Counted from the first letter of the stretch, positions 37,625-48,770 are shown. The stretch: 64,000 bases of DNA from Orthonyx spaldingii (GCA_013397795.1 VZTJ01001740.1:369060-433059); one strand, 5' to 3'. Numbers and translations: made by a program. The notes: generated from the letters alone by a model not told the origin.

Positions 37625-37870
37625 GTGAGGTAAAGTCAAAATCTATTAACCAAATTCTCAGGTAGACTAAAGCCATTTTAAGTCACTATGGCAACAGAAA
37701 GGACTTCATAATTACAGCAAATTATATTTATAGTCGCTTCAGGGAAATGTTCTTAGACCTCTGTTCTCCAGTTAATTGATGGACATTTAACTTAAAATAT
37801 TGAACACAATTGCAAAGACTGCAACAGATTTTCCTTCTTTGTACATTCATAGCTGCCAACTAAGCTGACA
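37625..37870. other. candidate conserved non-coding element next to the LTR, with RFX-like site
   Basis: An AT-rich, repeat-free block directly follows the LTR. It includes GTCACTATGGCAAC at 37682-37695, which differs by one base in the left half-site from an RFX X-box palindrome. It also has several AATTA/TTAAT cores. If the block is constrained, the ERVL-type LTR inserted at its very edge. Inference only. Confidence 0.22.
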
Positions 37871-38815
37871 TCTAGTTTTCTTGTTTTCTGGACCCTTCAA
37901 TATTTTCCTGTGCAGGTACATTTAAGCTTCCTGGGAACAGACTTGCTCTTTTTACCAGGTCATTCAGAGCTGCCTGGTGTTTACAGGCAGCAAAACATTG
38001 TTCTGATGCAAAAAAGGAAAAGGTGGCAGCCTTCTTCAGAGAGAAAGGCTAAAGAACATAAGCTTTTCAAGGATACCTTGCATAGAAGAGGAACATGATG
38101 TTGGTGTATTTATCCAATTTATAATGTGCTTTCTGTCAAGCTATCTAAGCATTACATAATGGGTTTAAAACAAGAGCAGTGGACTGCGACTGTCATTTAA
38201 AGCTACTTAGGTTTTGAAGGCTCAGCCTTACCCCGTCCCGCTTTGGGGGAGATGAAGCAGTGCAGTGCACAGAGATTTAGAAGTGGCATTAAAAAATCAA
38301 GGAGCCACTTTTGAGTCATTCACAGCCAGATGCTGCCACTGGTTTGCCAAAGCCAGGCTGGCCTGGTGCATGCAGTACCAAGTGGTCACCCCTCAAACCC
38401 CTAACTTAGTAAAGTAGGCCTGGCCCTCACGGAGCAGTGCAGGGAAGAGACAGGCATGAACTGGGATCTGTTCTCATGGGAGCACCAGAGGGAATTTCTT
38501 TATTCTCCATTCATACTCCAAGTGGCTCTTCAGTTCTGCTTCTCCTCCTGGCTGGGGCAGGGGGAGGCCATGGGGAGGGCATGAGGCCCCACAGAGTGGG
38601 ACTTGCTGTCCGCGCAGCACTTGGCCGGCCAAATACACCTGCATCACTCATTTCCTTTGCACTGGCCTCAGGAATCTGCTCTCCGGTAAAGCAAGTCCCC
38701 AGGTCCAATTCTGAAGAGAAACATTAGGCTTTTCTTTCCCTGTTCAGTCAACAAACTTTTCAACATTTGTGTCTCCCGGAAGCTCATGCACCACTCACCT
38801 CTTGCTCCCCAAAAA
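37871..38815. other. non-coding stretch
   Basis: No gene or confident repeat. A 12 bp palindrome TTGGCCGGCCAA lies at 38621-38632. Open frames are below 100 codons. Confidence 0.6.
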
Positions 38816-38960
38816 ATGGAGCAGAACAAGCTCTCTTTCCTCACAAAATATCATCTCCAGCTGCTGGCCAAGTTTTATTGTCCTCTTCTGGATTTTATCC
38901 AGCTTTTCAGCAGCCTTCAAAGAAGCACAGGTTTGGGCCTGGCACACAGACTTCTCAGGG
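38816..38960 (-). mobile_element. possible ancient CR1 fragment, minus orientation
   Basis: The word order 'gcagaacaagctctctttcctcac...catctccagctgctggcc...tcctcttctggattttatccagcttttcagcagcc' parallels the CR1 ORF2 region read in reverse, where consensus copies have 'ctctctcagcctttcctcat...ctccagccctctgatcat...ccctcctctggactcgctccaacag'. Divergence is high and no tail is present. Three overlapping plus-strand open frames cross it, which I regard as shadows. Alignment to CR1 families is needed to confirm. Confidence 0.45.
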
Positions 38961-39289
38961 CCAGGCTCCTTGGCACAGCTGGTGCTCTACTACTGCTCCC
39001 TGGCACAGCCAAAGATGGCAGTGTCCCTCTTCACCACTGCATCCCATCAATCCCCCTTTACCCTTCCTGGTCCTGTGCCCCTCATGAACACAGGAACCTG
39101 GAAAAAAGGTGATTTTTTTTTTTCCCCTTCTGAAAATGCTTGTTGATCAAAACCACACAGACTAAGACTGGAACCAGAGAAAATAGAACATTTCTCAGTG
39201 CAACTGAAATTTTAAGCAAGAAGCAGCTGTCTCTTGGCCCAATTCCTCCACCTTTCTCCTTTCATGTAAATAAAGTTGTATGTGGCCCT
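38961..39289. other. non-coding spacer
   Basis: No gene; a short T-rich run near 39113-39124. Nothing else is recognised. Confidence 0.6.
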
Positions 39290-39780
39290 TTGTTGAATCT
39301 GAGTTTAATGTAGCTACTGCAATAAATGATATTCTTCACTGAGAATGATGCGTTCCATGATCCACACCCCACTACACTGTTAATTGGTAAAACCACAGCG
39401 TGACTTTTGCCCTTCTATGCCTTCAAGGCAGTTGAAAGAACTTGTGTGGGAGGGGGGATTGATGCTCCAGAAACAATGCTGAAATACTGTTTTTTCTTTC
39501 TACTTCATAATTAAATTAAGCATTGCAGCATTTCCTGCATGGTGGATATCGTCTGTCCATCCCTAATTAAAATGCACTTCTTTAAAAGGCATGTACTTAC
39601 TGGGTAAGGTAACTAAGTGACCCATCATTTTCATTATGTACTCTATTATATATTTATTATACATGGGTGTTTCTAATTATATGTAGTTCCTGGTAGGTTC
39701 CTGTTCATCTGAAGTTATTATCACCATTGATAACACCACTAAATACCAGTGGGTTATATTCATCACATAGCCAGGTTTTA
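39290..39780. other. candidate conserved non-coding element, long AT-rich block
   Basis: A 490 bp AT-rich block without transposon signature or coding frame. It contains TTAATTGG (around 39379), TAATTAAATTAAG (39508-39520), CTAATTAAAATG (39563-39574) and a run of ATTATATATTTATTATA around 39644-39660. The motif content is again homeodomain-like. The length, low CpG and lack of repeats make constraint plausible, but no alignment was available. Confidence 0.3.
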
Positions 39781-40220
39781 ATTCTTTTAGCACATGGTCT
39801 TTGTGCTTTGTCCTAAACCCACTCTCACACCAAAGCCTTACCCCCAGCGCAGCCAGCAGACACCCAACCCATTTGAATTTTGGGGTTCAGGAGCCAAAAG
39901 CCTTCCAGAAACTTAAGCAGAAAAAGAGTTGAAAAACCTGACTGAATAATACAAAAAAGTCATGAGCTTTGTTTGCCAGGTGTAGGTGCCTCTCCGAGCT
40001 GACATAGCTGAGTGCAAAGCCTCTGAGTGCTGGCTGTGGTTTCTGCCATAGTAATAAAATAATCTTGTGGTATTAATAAAAACTTTTTATGAGAGTAGAG
40101 GTTTCTTGGGTGATAATGAACTTTCCTGGAGGAATCTCTCTGTTCACAGGTGGAGATGGAGCTTGCTTTGCTTCCTTCCTCCTTGGCTTTCCTAGCAGAA
40201 TGGGACTGGTGACTCTGGGA
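39781..40220. other. non-coding spacer
   Basis: I see no gene or repeat in this interval. Confidence 0.6.
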
Positions 40221-40318
40221 TCACAGAATCACTGAAGGTTTGAGTTAGAAGGGACCTTTTAAATGCCATTTAGCCCAACCCCTGCAATGAGCAGGAATGT
40301 CTTCAACTCCATGCTGCA
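40221..40318 (-). mobile_element. CR1 LINE 3' end, minus orientation, short
   Basis: It starts with the inverted CR1 tail TCACAGAATCACTGAAGGTT and continues 'gagttagaagggaccttttaaatgccatttagcccaacccctgcaatgagcaggaatgtcttcaactcc', which matches the CR1 3' UTR and ORF2 end read in reverse. Only about 100 bp are retained, so it is strongly 5'-truncated. Confidence 0.85.
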
Positions 40319-41823
40319 GTGAGTGTTCTGGCAGGACTGTCCCCAAGATGTTGCTGAAGGAAAGGCTCCAGCTTTGCCCTGCAATGTCACCGTGCTTGAA
40401 ATTGCATTGAGAAATGTTTTTCTTTCACTTAATCGTTTTCAGAAATTAATTTGCCAAGAACCAAAAGAAATAGTTACATCTAATATGGTGAGCCTCAGGA
40501 AGTGGAGCGGCCTTGGGAAATGGGCTCATACTGGGCTTAAATTTCAGCCCTTGAGATCCTCTTTTAAAGTCAGCACTGCATTTCAGCCCTGTTCTGCTCT
40601 TCTGCTTCCCACCTTGCAGTGCAGCCCTGCTGATGGAAGGGTCTTTCTGCAGCACAGTGTCCTGTTGTGGCATGTACTGTGTGGCCTGGGCCAGCCCAAG
40701 GCACCCTGAGGACAGAGTTTGCCCCACACTTGCCATCCATCTCCCACTGCCCATGGCATGGTGCCCCAGGAGCCTTGTGCTGCTGGGATAGGCAGTTCCA
40801 TGAACCTTCTCTCTAGAGAAGGAAGAAGTTGTTTGGGATCACAGTCAAAAGTGCAGAACTAACACGAGGAGAAATCAGAGTTTTGCTCTGAACCTCCACA
40901 TCTGCTCTGCTGTGAATTCTAATCAGTTTTACTACAGAGCATCAGTCATAGCCAAGCCCTGCTGCATAAAATATCTCTGCATACAGCAACAATTCTTCAA
41001 TCTTAATGAAGTCTTGCACAGGAAAGCTATTCCCTTTCTGCCCAGCCAAGAGTGGGGAGGTGGAGATGAACTTTAGATGGCAAGCCCAAATAAATTGGAC
41101 TTTTTGTACAGTCATCCTGCATCAGGCAGGTACACGGCTGTAGCTAAGGGGCTTTCAGCAATCCCTGCAGATTTAGAAAGCCTGGAGAAAAGTCTCTGGA
41201 TTCCAACACTGATATTACTTCTCCCCCTGAATATATCCCTGAATAAAATCCTTGCCTGAATATTATTACAATTGTGCCAAAGATGCATAGTTGGGGGCTA
41301 AAATCCACTTTGTGCTTGGTGCAATCCAGATACAGAAGAGATGGACCTTGCCTCAAAGAGACTGGGTCATTTTTAGGTACTTTTGCAGCAGGATGCTGCC
41401 CAAGTAGAACATGTTCAGAAGGGCTGTAACTAGGGTTAAAACAATATGTTCAGGGTTTTCTAGAGGGCATTCATTCTGGGGGCTGAAGGACTCAGGCACA
41501 GAATCCATAAACAGGAAGCCAATGTTTTCCTACTTCTCCACTGCTCCTGCTGGTGACAACTGCTGCCTCTTCACCCCTGTGTCAGGGATCTTCCAGGAGC
41601 AGTGCTGAGGAGGGGCCCTGAAATTTGTGCAGTGGGAAGTGCTTTTCCAGCAAGGTCAATGACACTGATTGGTCTTTATCTCAATGAAATGGTGTTTTCA
41701 GCCTTCTTTGTCATGGATAGTGATTACACAGGAAAGTTCTGTGACAGGAAAGAACTTCTTAGAGCCTGCTAAACTTCTTGGAAACGGCACACAGACACAG
41801 GGACGTCTCTAAAGACTTTTTTT
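40319..41823. other. non-coding stretch
   Basis: No gene is supported. The 128-codon plus frame at 40323-40709 starts at the CR1 boundary and overlaps two minus frames. It has no domain and is taken as chance. Confidence 0.6.
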
Positions 41824-41861
41824 NNNNNNNNNNNNNNNNNNNNNNNNNNNNNNNNNNNNNN
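41824..41861. other. assembly gap (38 N)
   Basis: A run of 38 N preceded by a T run and followed by unrelated sequence. It lies 139 bp before a 400 bp microsatellite, so the local assembly is likely unreliable in length and possibly in content. Confidence 0.99.
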
Positions 41862-41924
41862 GAAAGGTGTCTCAGAACAGCACTGCTTTTATGTGAAACA
41901 ACTTTTTCACATTTCCAGTTGTAA

Positions 41925-42000
41925 CCTCCCTTTTGGTTAGCCCTGAAGTACTGAGGCAGCTGGACTAAATTATCATTGCAGGTCCCTTTCAGCTAAAATC
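41925..42000 (+). mobile_element. CR1-like 3' end, plus orientation, feeding into the microsatellite
   Basis: The segment CTGAGGCAGCTGGACTAAAT-TATCATTGCAGGTCCCTTTCAGCTAAAAT matches the last bases of CR1 subfamilies that end 'ggctggactagatgatcattg-aggtcccttccaactgaaa' followed by a short ATTCT-type repeat. Here the repeat has become a long TCTTC array. The upstream part of the element merges into the assembly gap region and cannot be followed. Confidence 0.65.
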
Positions 42001-42412
42001 TCTTCTCTTCTCTTCTCTTCTCTTCTCTTCTCTTCTCTTCTCTTCTCTTCTCTTCTCTTCTCTTCTCTTCTCTTCTCTTCTCTTCTCTTCTCTTCTCTTC
42101 TCTTCTCTTCTCTTCTCTTCTCTTCTCTTCTCTTCTCTTCTCTTCTCTTCTCTTCTCTTCTCTTCTCTTCTCTTCTCTTCTCTTCTCTTCTCTTCTCTTC
42201 TCTTCTCTTCTCTTCTCTTCTCTTCTCTTCTCTTCTCTTCTCTTCTCTTCTCTTCTCTTCTCTTCTCTTCTCTTCTCTTCTCTTCTCTTCTCTTCTCTTC
42301 TCTTCTCTTCTCTTCTCTTCTCTTCTCTTCTCTTCTCTTCTCTTCTCTTCTCTTCTCTTCTCTTCTCTTCTCTTCTCTTCTCTTCTCTTCTCTTCTCTNC
42401 TCTCCTCTCCTC
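42001..42412. repeat. (TCTTC)n / (GAAGA)n pentanucleotide microsatellite, about 80 units
   Basis: The array is essentially perfect from 42001 to 42398, with an N at 42399 and then a few TCTCC units to 42412. One strand is pure pyrimidine and the repeat has mirror symmetry. All three minus frames are open because the repeat encodes only Arg, Glu and Lys, which produces spurious open frames of about 140-160 codons. The real length in the animal may differ from the assembled length. Confidence 0.98.
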
Positions 42413-43749
42413 AACAGTGATAAGACTTTTGAGATAGGAGAAGCATGTCTGCGGCAAACACCCAGTCATGGCTCCTAGTTACCACCTCATAGGCATCTGC
42501 AAGAATGGTTATTTTTTCTTTTGTGAAGAAATTGGGTTAACATGACCTTTTATGAGGAAAAAGTGAGCATTAAATAATTGTGATGAGAAATGTTTGCAGC
42601 GTGGTCAGGTCTGAAATGAGCAGAGCAGTGTGAAAGTCATAGCATGTGAGTCTCTTTCTGCAGTTTGAAACACAGAAGAGAAGAAAGAGGGAATAGGCAG
42701 CCCTGAGCTGAAGGAGTTATTCTTCCTGAGCTGGGTGAAAAATTGGTTCAGGTAGTATGATGCCCTAAATTAAAGAGATGATTCACCCCTCTTAGTTGTT
42801 TTAAAGTATCATTGGGGACTTGATGTTTTTTTAGAAACCAGATTACCAGCTGTGCATCACAGGGAGCTGGGTGAGCTGGAAGATGAATGTTGCTGAGAGA
42901 TTCACACATCAGCTGGAATGAACTCGGTGCAGAAAGAAGAAATAAAATCGCCAGTCATGACTACTGCACAGCAAACAGCATCACATCCCTCCAGGCATTC
43001 TCACACCTTCAATGGGCACATTTTGTAAAGCTCACTCAGGTGGAAAGAATTAATGTTTTTTTGTTCTCCACCCAAAGTCACAGTGACAAACTGAATTATC
43101 ACTCCTGGGGGCAGCAGGTGAAAAATCATCTTGATTCTTTTTCTGCTTTTGCTTTTGAAACCACCTGCTTTAAAACAATTGAAATTCTGTTTCCACTGGC
43201 CTGTGAGGGGCTTTAATGCTCCATTTGCCCTGAAAGAATGTGGCCTCTCTTCCTGTTGAAGGGAGCTGAGTGCATTTTCCCAAATTTAGCCCATAACCAC
43301 ACATACATGGGGTAAAACAGAACTAGGAAATCCCTAGGGAAAAAAAAAAAGATTGCTGTTTGAATAATGGTGGATCACTAAGGTTAATTATAACACCTTT
43401 ATGCAATGGTTTGGAAGGTACCAGGACATGACAAGCTATGGCACTGAGCTGTTTACATAGCAACACCATGTAATTGTTCATACAAAACAGTGCCAGGCTG
43501 TTCTACCAGAAGCTGACCCTTTATTTAGCAATTGCTTTCAATAGCAGTATTTTCACTACTACTAAGATCAAACAGCTAATTTCTCCTGGCCCTCTTTGTC
43601 AGGTTTGATGGGGTCAGGAAATATTTCTTCTCTCACCAAGTGTTTCACACAGTCACATCTCTTCTCCAGTAGTGTTTTATTTGGAGGGTGATTAGTTAAA
43701 AAAAAATAGTAAAAACCAACCACAACCCCACTCCACACACCACCACCAC

Positions 43750-43752
<3 letters not shown>

Positions 43753-43780
<28 letters not shown>
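43753..43780. repeat. (C)10(A)18 homopolymer junction with CCA-rich lead-in
   Basis: Ten C are followed immediately by eighteen A, preceded by ACACACCACCACCACCCTC. It is low-complexity sequence of a kind prone to polymerase slippage and sequencing error. Confidence 0.95.
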
Positions 43781-46001
43781 GGGCAAAGAAGGACTATTCA
43801 ATTCTTAACTATAATCCAAGACTGACCTTAGGTAAGTGGACTGAGAGAGGAAAAAATACCCACCTGTTCTGTTCCAGCAGGACTTGCTATTAAGATATTT
43901 TGGATATCAGCTTTCATAGTCTAAAAAAAAACCACCACCCTCTGTCTGCCATTATGGGGTTGACTTTGCAGTTCTGGCAAGTTTTACTCGCAGTCAACTT
44001 CAGACTAAATCCCAGGTCTCTTTCTACCCTAAGAGGAAAGTAATGCTCTGATGTGCATTTGATGACACCAGGTTTGAGGCTGTGATTTTAGGCTAATTTT
44101 AAGAGAGTGTGGATGCAGCTGAACATGGGGACAGTGCAGCTGCAACATGCCTGCTCTGTCAGGATCCTTTCTGCCCAGATACTGAGACTGCTCCTTGCTT
44201 GTGCTTGAGGCAGGAAGTAGACAGCAGTTCTACAGAAATCCTGGCCCCTTTGCCTGGGAGAACAGCTCAAACTGGGCTAATTGTGGCCAGCTCAGACAGG
44301 CTGCCCTTCCCCACCAAAGAAAGGGAAAGGTGACTGAAGTAGCCAGGAACTGACAGTGCTGGTTTTATACCTGACCTCCCAACCAAGAAGGGTAAGTTGG
44401 GAACAACATATTTCCATTAATTCAGGCAGCACTGAATATATTGAAGGAATTGCACACTATTCATGGCTTCTGTCAGCTGGGAAAGAGGCTGAATTCATGC
44501 AACAAATTATTCAGAAGAAATTGTTTGCCAGACTCCCATTATGAGCTCTACGGAACAGAGGAGTTGATACATCAGATATCATTAGCTTCATGTTATAAAA
44601 CCCTTTTGGGATATAAACACTAGACCCTGCCAGCCCTACTGTACTGCAAGGGTCTGGTTGCTCATGATTTTAACAGGAACCTGTGTCTATTTGTCCTGTG
44701 TGTGTCTACAGGGAGCAAAACCATTCAAAAACCTGGGAGATATTGTCCACTCTATGTCTGGGGAACAGAGCAACACCCCAGGCAAGTAGAATCCAAACGT
44801 GAGATTTGAGTATGACTAAGAATCCCTCAAAGCAGTCAGATATCCAGATCACAAGCATTAACATTGAAAAGGATTTTCAAACTGTGTTGCAGTCAGCAGG
44901 ATTTTGCTGAAGGCAAAGCTAGACCAACACCTGTCTGCTTTTTGAATCAGATCCCCAATTACAAGGTCTTTGCTCAGTGCAGTTAATAAATCTCTTCAGG
45001 ACATGACACCTGCATTCTGCTCAACACAATATGGGGTCTGTGGCCATAGCAGCAGGCCACAATCTGTGGGGTGAAGAACGTGCAATTGGTTCACAAAAAT
45101 GGGAAAGCAGCAAAGCAGGTTCAGCTGACACCAAAATGTCCTACAGAGTCTATGCTGTTTCACCAGATTGCTCACAGCACCTCAGAAAATCTTACTCCTG
45201 CCTTTTTTAGTGCACTATGTTGGACTTCTAATGCAAATTTATATCCTTGTCAACTTCTATTTTTTAGTCATTTTCCAGCTAAACTTCACCGGCCAATGTG
45301 AAATGTATTTTTAACTTACAGGGACCTCAGTTAAAAACAAAACTAGCAATGGAATTTTTTTCATTTTCTAAACAACCAGGGAAATAAAGCATCAATTATT
45401 TGCACTGCTCTGCACAGAAGCAATGGGAGAATAACGAGAGACAAGTCCTGCAGCTGAGTGGAAAGCATTTCTTGAAGCAATTTGGAAGGTGAAGTCCATC
45501 ATAAGTGCTCAGAGGCCAACACTGTGTATTCCTAAGGAAAATATATGCTAGGCTTTTTCAGTATGCATTGCTATCATTTATTCAGAAGGAAATTTTTACT
45601 GCTTTTAAGGTAAATGCTGATTTTAGAGTAATTCCATTTAATTAACCAAACCCAAAACGATATTTGCATTAGCAACTAGCAAAAGAGAGACTGAAATCAC
45701 TGCCATCTGTCCCTGAACTCTCACACGAAGGACACTTAATAACATATCACTTCCTGAGACAGAAAAGAGCATTATAGGAAAGAAAACCAAGAGGCATCCT
45801 GCTAAGCATCATTCCTCTCAGACTTGCTTTCTTCTTTCTAGAACAGCAACTCTGATGGTGACCATTAGAACAACCTACAGTGGTGGTTTAGTTGCCCAGC
45901 CTGTTAACAGCAGGGATCAGCTTTGCTTCAGGTCTACAGACATTGCAAAGTGGGGTGAATGCTCTATAAAACACTACTGATAACTACTGGTAATAAACAG
46001 T

Positions 46002-46042
46002 CATCATTTTGTGCTGTTTCACAACATCATTTTGTGCTGTTT
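46002..46042. repeat. tandem duplication, 23 bp period
   Basis: The 18-mer CATCATTTTGTGCTGTTT occurs exactly at 46002-46019 and 46025-46042. The five bases between the copies are CACAA. Two units only; probably a local slippage duplication. Confidence 0.9.
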
Positions 46043-47774
46043 TGAGTGGGACTGGTTCAAGAAACAGCTGAGATTTTGGCTGTAATGTATCTGCTCCCAA
46101 TAGCCTTAGGAAAGGGAAGGTTCCAAAAGTCACTTTTACAAATGCAAACTAGGTTTTGCAACCAAGAGCGCTTGTGAACACAGCAGCAAGAAGACCATGC
46201 AATTGTCAAACTTGAATTAATTGTGTCAAGTACAAGCGAGGCAGGGAACAGTCTCCATATATTCGGCAGGCTGAATAAGCAACTGAGGTTTTCATTTTTT
46301 CTTGGGGACCAAAGTTCTCTTGCAAAGGAGCTCCTGTGGTTGTACATGTGGGCTTGTGCATGTTTGGGCAGATATTGAAAAGAAAGCAGAAGTGGAAGCA
46401 CTGAAATCCACATCAAGAGGCAGAAGTAGTTTTGGAGCAGGGCCAAAGTGAATGAAAAGAAAAAAGGGAAAGGTTCTGTGCTTGCTAGAGAAGTTGATAG
46501 TAGAGAATGTCAAGAATTAAGCTTTCCTCCTAAATCTCACTGAGATGCCCTTTTCCCCGTGGGAAGTCACTGTGATACTTTTAAAGGGGATAGGAGGGCA
46601 GGGCCATGGAAACTTGGTGCCTTGCAAGGAGATGCCTGGTGGTGGCAGCTGTTTCCTGGGCCTCCTCCTCTCATGATGACTCTGCTAAATTTAAATTGAG
46701 CACAAGCCTGCATCAGGATCAGGCAAATGAGCAAGGCAACAGATCCCACCATCTTCACAGAGGCACCTGGTGCCAAGAACACGTTAAAATCAGGAGGACA
46801 TTTGCTCTAACATCTGCAGAAGTCTTAACTGTCACTGCTAATTGAATCTGAAGGGTTTTTTTAATTCAATTAAGCAAATTAGCACAGAGATTTGAAGAAC
46901 AAAGCTGTTGCTTGGCCTTAACAAGTGAGAGGTGCAGACAGAACTGGGGTACAGGTAAGACAGTGACTGGTGAATTAGTGGCTGTCCCAAGAATCTCACA
47001 GGTTCCCTTGCAGGATTTGAGGTCCAGCATTTGACTCCTCAGCATTTGTAATTCACTGTGTGGAGTCTATATTCACATCTGACCCAACCTGTTGATCATG
47101 TTTGTGCACTACTACAGTTAAAATGGAAGTTTTAAGTCATAGTTCAAACAGACTTTCCAGCCATTTCCAACCTGTCCTAGGGGAAATAACCACAGGAGAT
47201 GGGATCTGTAGGGATTTTAGCCCAGGATAAATTGTGGCTCAATAAAATGCATAACAGGAAACAACATTAAAGGAACGTGTTTACCACTGTAAAAATCAAG
47301 TAGGTAAAAATCTGTTAACAGGTAACAGATTTAATGCTGCCTGCGTGAATTTTATTGTACCCTCATCCACCCCACATGACTGGTTGATTGCAGTGTCATA
47401 AATTGCTTTTTTTCTACAGTGCTTATGTCTCTCTTGTGGGGGAAATTTGATTTTCTATCTGCATAATATTTAACTATAATATATTGTTAATGTGAATTCC
47501 TTCTAAGCAGCCTGGATGGCAGATGTTGAGAATTTGAGAGTGGCTGTGTGACATTATTGGGATGCTCGAACTGCAAAGATTTGTGTGCTGCTTAATTTTC
47601 TTTGCATCTAGTAGAACACAGTGAGGAGTATTTGCAGTATAAGACTACAGAGTGTTATTAAGAGAAAGGACTAATTCTAGACTGGGGTCTGCTGAAATCA
47701 GTTACTTCAGGAAGGGAATCTTCAAGGGATAGCCAAGCATGGCATTGCATGGTGATATTCCATGCACATTTCCT

Positions 47775-47945
47775 GCAGGGCCCACCGCACGACGGGTGCC
47801 CACGAGACAGGAGGGTCTGGCAGCTGCCCGAGGGGCAGCTCCAGTGCAGGCAGCTGCTCCCATCTCTGCTCCAAGCCCTGGGAACACCTGTGCTCCCAAG
47901 CCACCGGCACTGGGGTCTCGGAGAGGTGGGGATGTCAAGGTCAAT
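47775..47945. other. short GC- and CpG-rich patch with exon-like boundaries
   Basis: This patch contrasts with its AT-rich surroundings by high GC and several CpGs (CCGCACGACGGG and others), but it is shorter than a usual CpG island. On the plus strand, a good acceptor (TTTCCTGCAG, 47769-47778) and a GAGAG-GTGGGG donor-like site (GT at 47926-47927) enclose 147 bp, exactly 49 codons. The enclosed stretch is open in all three plus frames. Openness in several frames simply reflects stop-poor GC-rich DNA. No protein family was recognised, so an exon is possible but unproven. Confidence 0.2.
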
Positions 47946-48579
47946 GTATTGAAGCACTGAGTAAAGAGGAAATAGGAACTGTTTGAGGGTTACTAAATCT
48001 AAAGTTAAAGAATGGCAGCAGGGGCAGCCACAGTCACGAATCTCTCTTTGGACTGGGCCAAAGATCCAAAGCAGTCCCTCCACGTGGGCTGCACTATAAA
48101 TACCCACTAATTGCCTCTAACATGAAAGAACTTGTGGTGATCAGCTTGCAAAGGCAAAAAATCCTGTTTGACTCTGTGGAAAAAGCAGTTGGAAAACACA
48201 GAGGAAAGAAAGATGGTGCTGTTGTCAGTCCCTGCTGTGTGCCTTTCACCCAGGACTGTGAAGTTCCAGGCTGGATTGCCTCGTCACACTGCTGCAAGAG
48301 TAGGCCAGGTCCAAGGAGGGCAAATCCTTCAGGTCCCACTTCAAACTGGAGCTGTTTGATGTTAAACTGAAAAGAAAAAAAATTGTGTTAAAAGGCAGAT
48401 CAAATGACCCCACCACCCTTCTGCCAGAGGAGGCAGCGCTGTGGAATATTTTTAGGTTTTTGAAATTTAATGGTATGCACTTCATGATTTTCTGTGGGTA
48501 AGAAAGTGAAATGGGGAAAAAGTCTTCCTTAGGCTTTCATTCCCCTGTGTCATAGCAAGCCTCTTCCCATCCTTTACAT
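47946..48579. other. non-coding stretch
   Basis: A CACGTG E-box (48081-48086) lies just before a TATAAATA (48095-48102). The nearest ATG (48122) would fall at or before the start site implied by that TATA, so this is not a convincing promoter-gene pair. Nothing else is recognised. Confidence 0.5.
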
Positions 48580-48770
48580 CACAGAATACAGAATAATGTA
48601 GGTTGGTTCAGAGAAGCTCAAGTCTGACTCCCTGCTCCGAGCAGGTCCAATTACATGGGTTTGCTCAGGGCCATGTTCAGCTGAGGTTCAAGTATCTGCA
48701 GGGATGGCAATCCCACAGACACTCTGGTCCCTGTTCCAGCATGTATTGTGAAAAATCCATTGCCCTATTA
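48580..48770 (-). mobile_element. old CR1 LINE 3' fragment, minus orientation
   Basis: It begins with a decayed inverted tail (CACAGAATACAGAATAATG) and continues through 'ggttggttcagagaagctcaagtctgactccctgctccgagcagg', 'gggtttgctcagggccatgttcagctgaggttcaagtatctgcagggatgg', 'atcccacagac' and 'ctggtccctgttccagcat'. This is the order of CR1 3' UTR and ORF2 C-terminus read in reverse. Many substitutions and small deletions point to an old copy. Confidence 0.8.

Larger units (their letters stand above)
42413..47739. other. non-coding stretch with simple repeats
   Basis: No gene is supported in 5.3 kb. A poly-A run at about 43340-43350, the C10A18 junction (43753-43780) and a 23 bp-period duplication (46002-46042) are the only visible structures. 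The 129-codon minus frame at 46057-46446 has no domain. Confidence 0.6.

Noticed and set aside
38767..39146. Three overlapping plus-strand frames of 106-125 codons
   Set aside because: They cross a probable old CR1 fragment in reverse and share the same DNA in three frames; not independent evidence of coding.
41989..42469. Minus-strand open frames of 141 and 158 codons, Arg/Glu/Lys-rich
   Set aside because: They are translations of the GAAGA microsatellite, which has no stop in any frame; not a gene.
47658..48107. 149-codon minus-strand open frame across the GC-rich patch
   Set aside because: The patch is open in most frames because GC-rich DNA has few stops; no motif recognised.
48081..48370. 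E-box plus TATAAATA followed by an 82-codon open frame at 48122
   Set aside because: The ATG lies only about 20 bp after the TATA box, where the transcription start itself would be, so the arrangement does not make a promoter and coding start.
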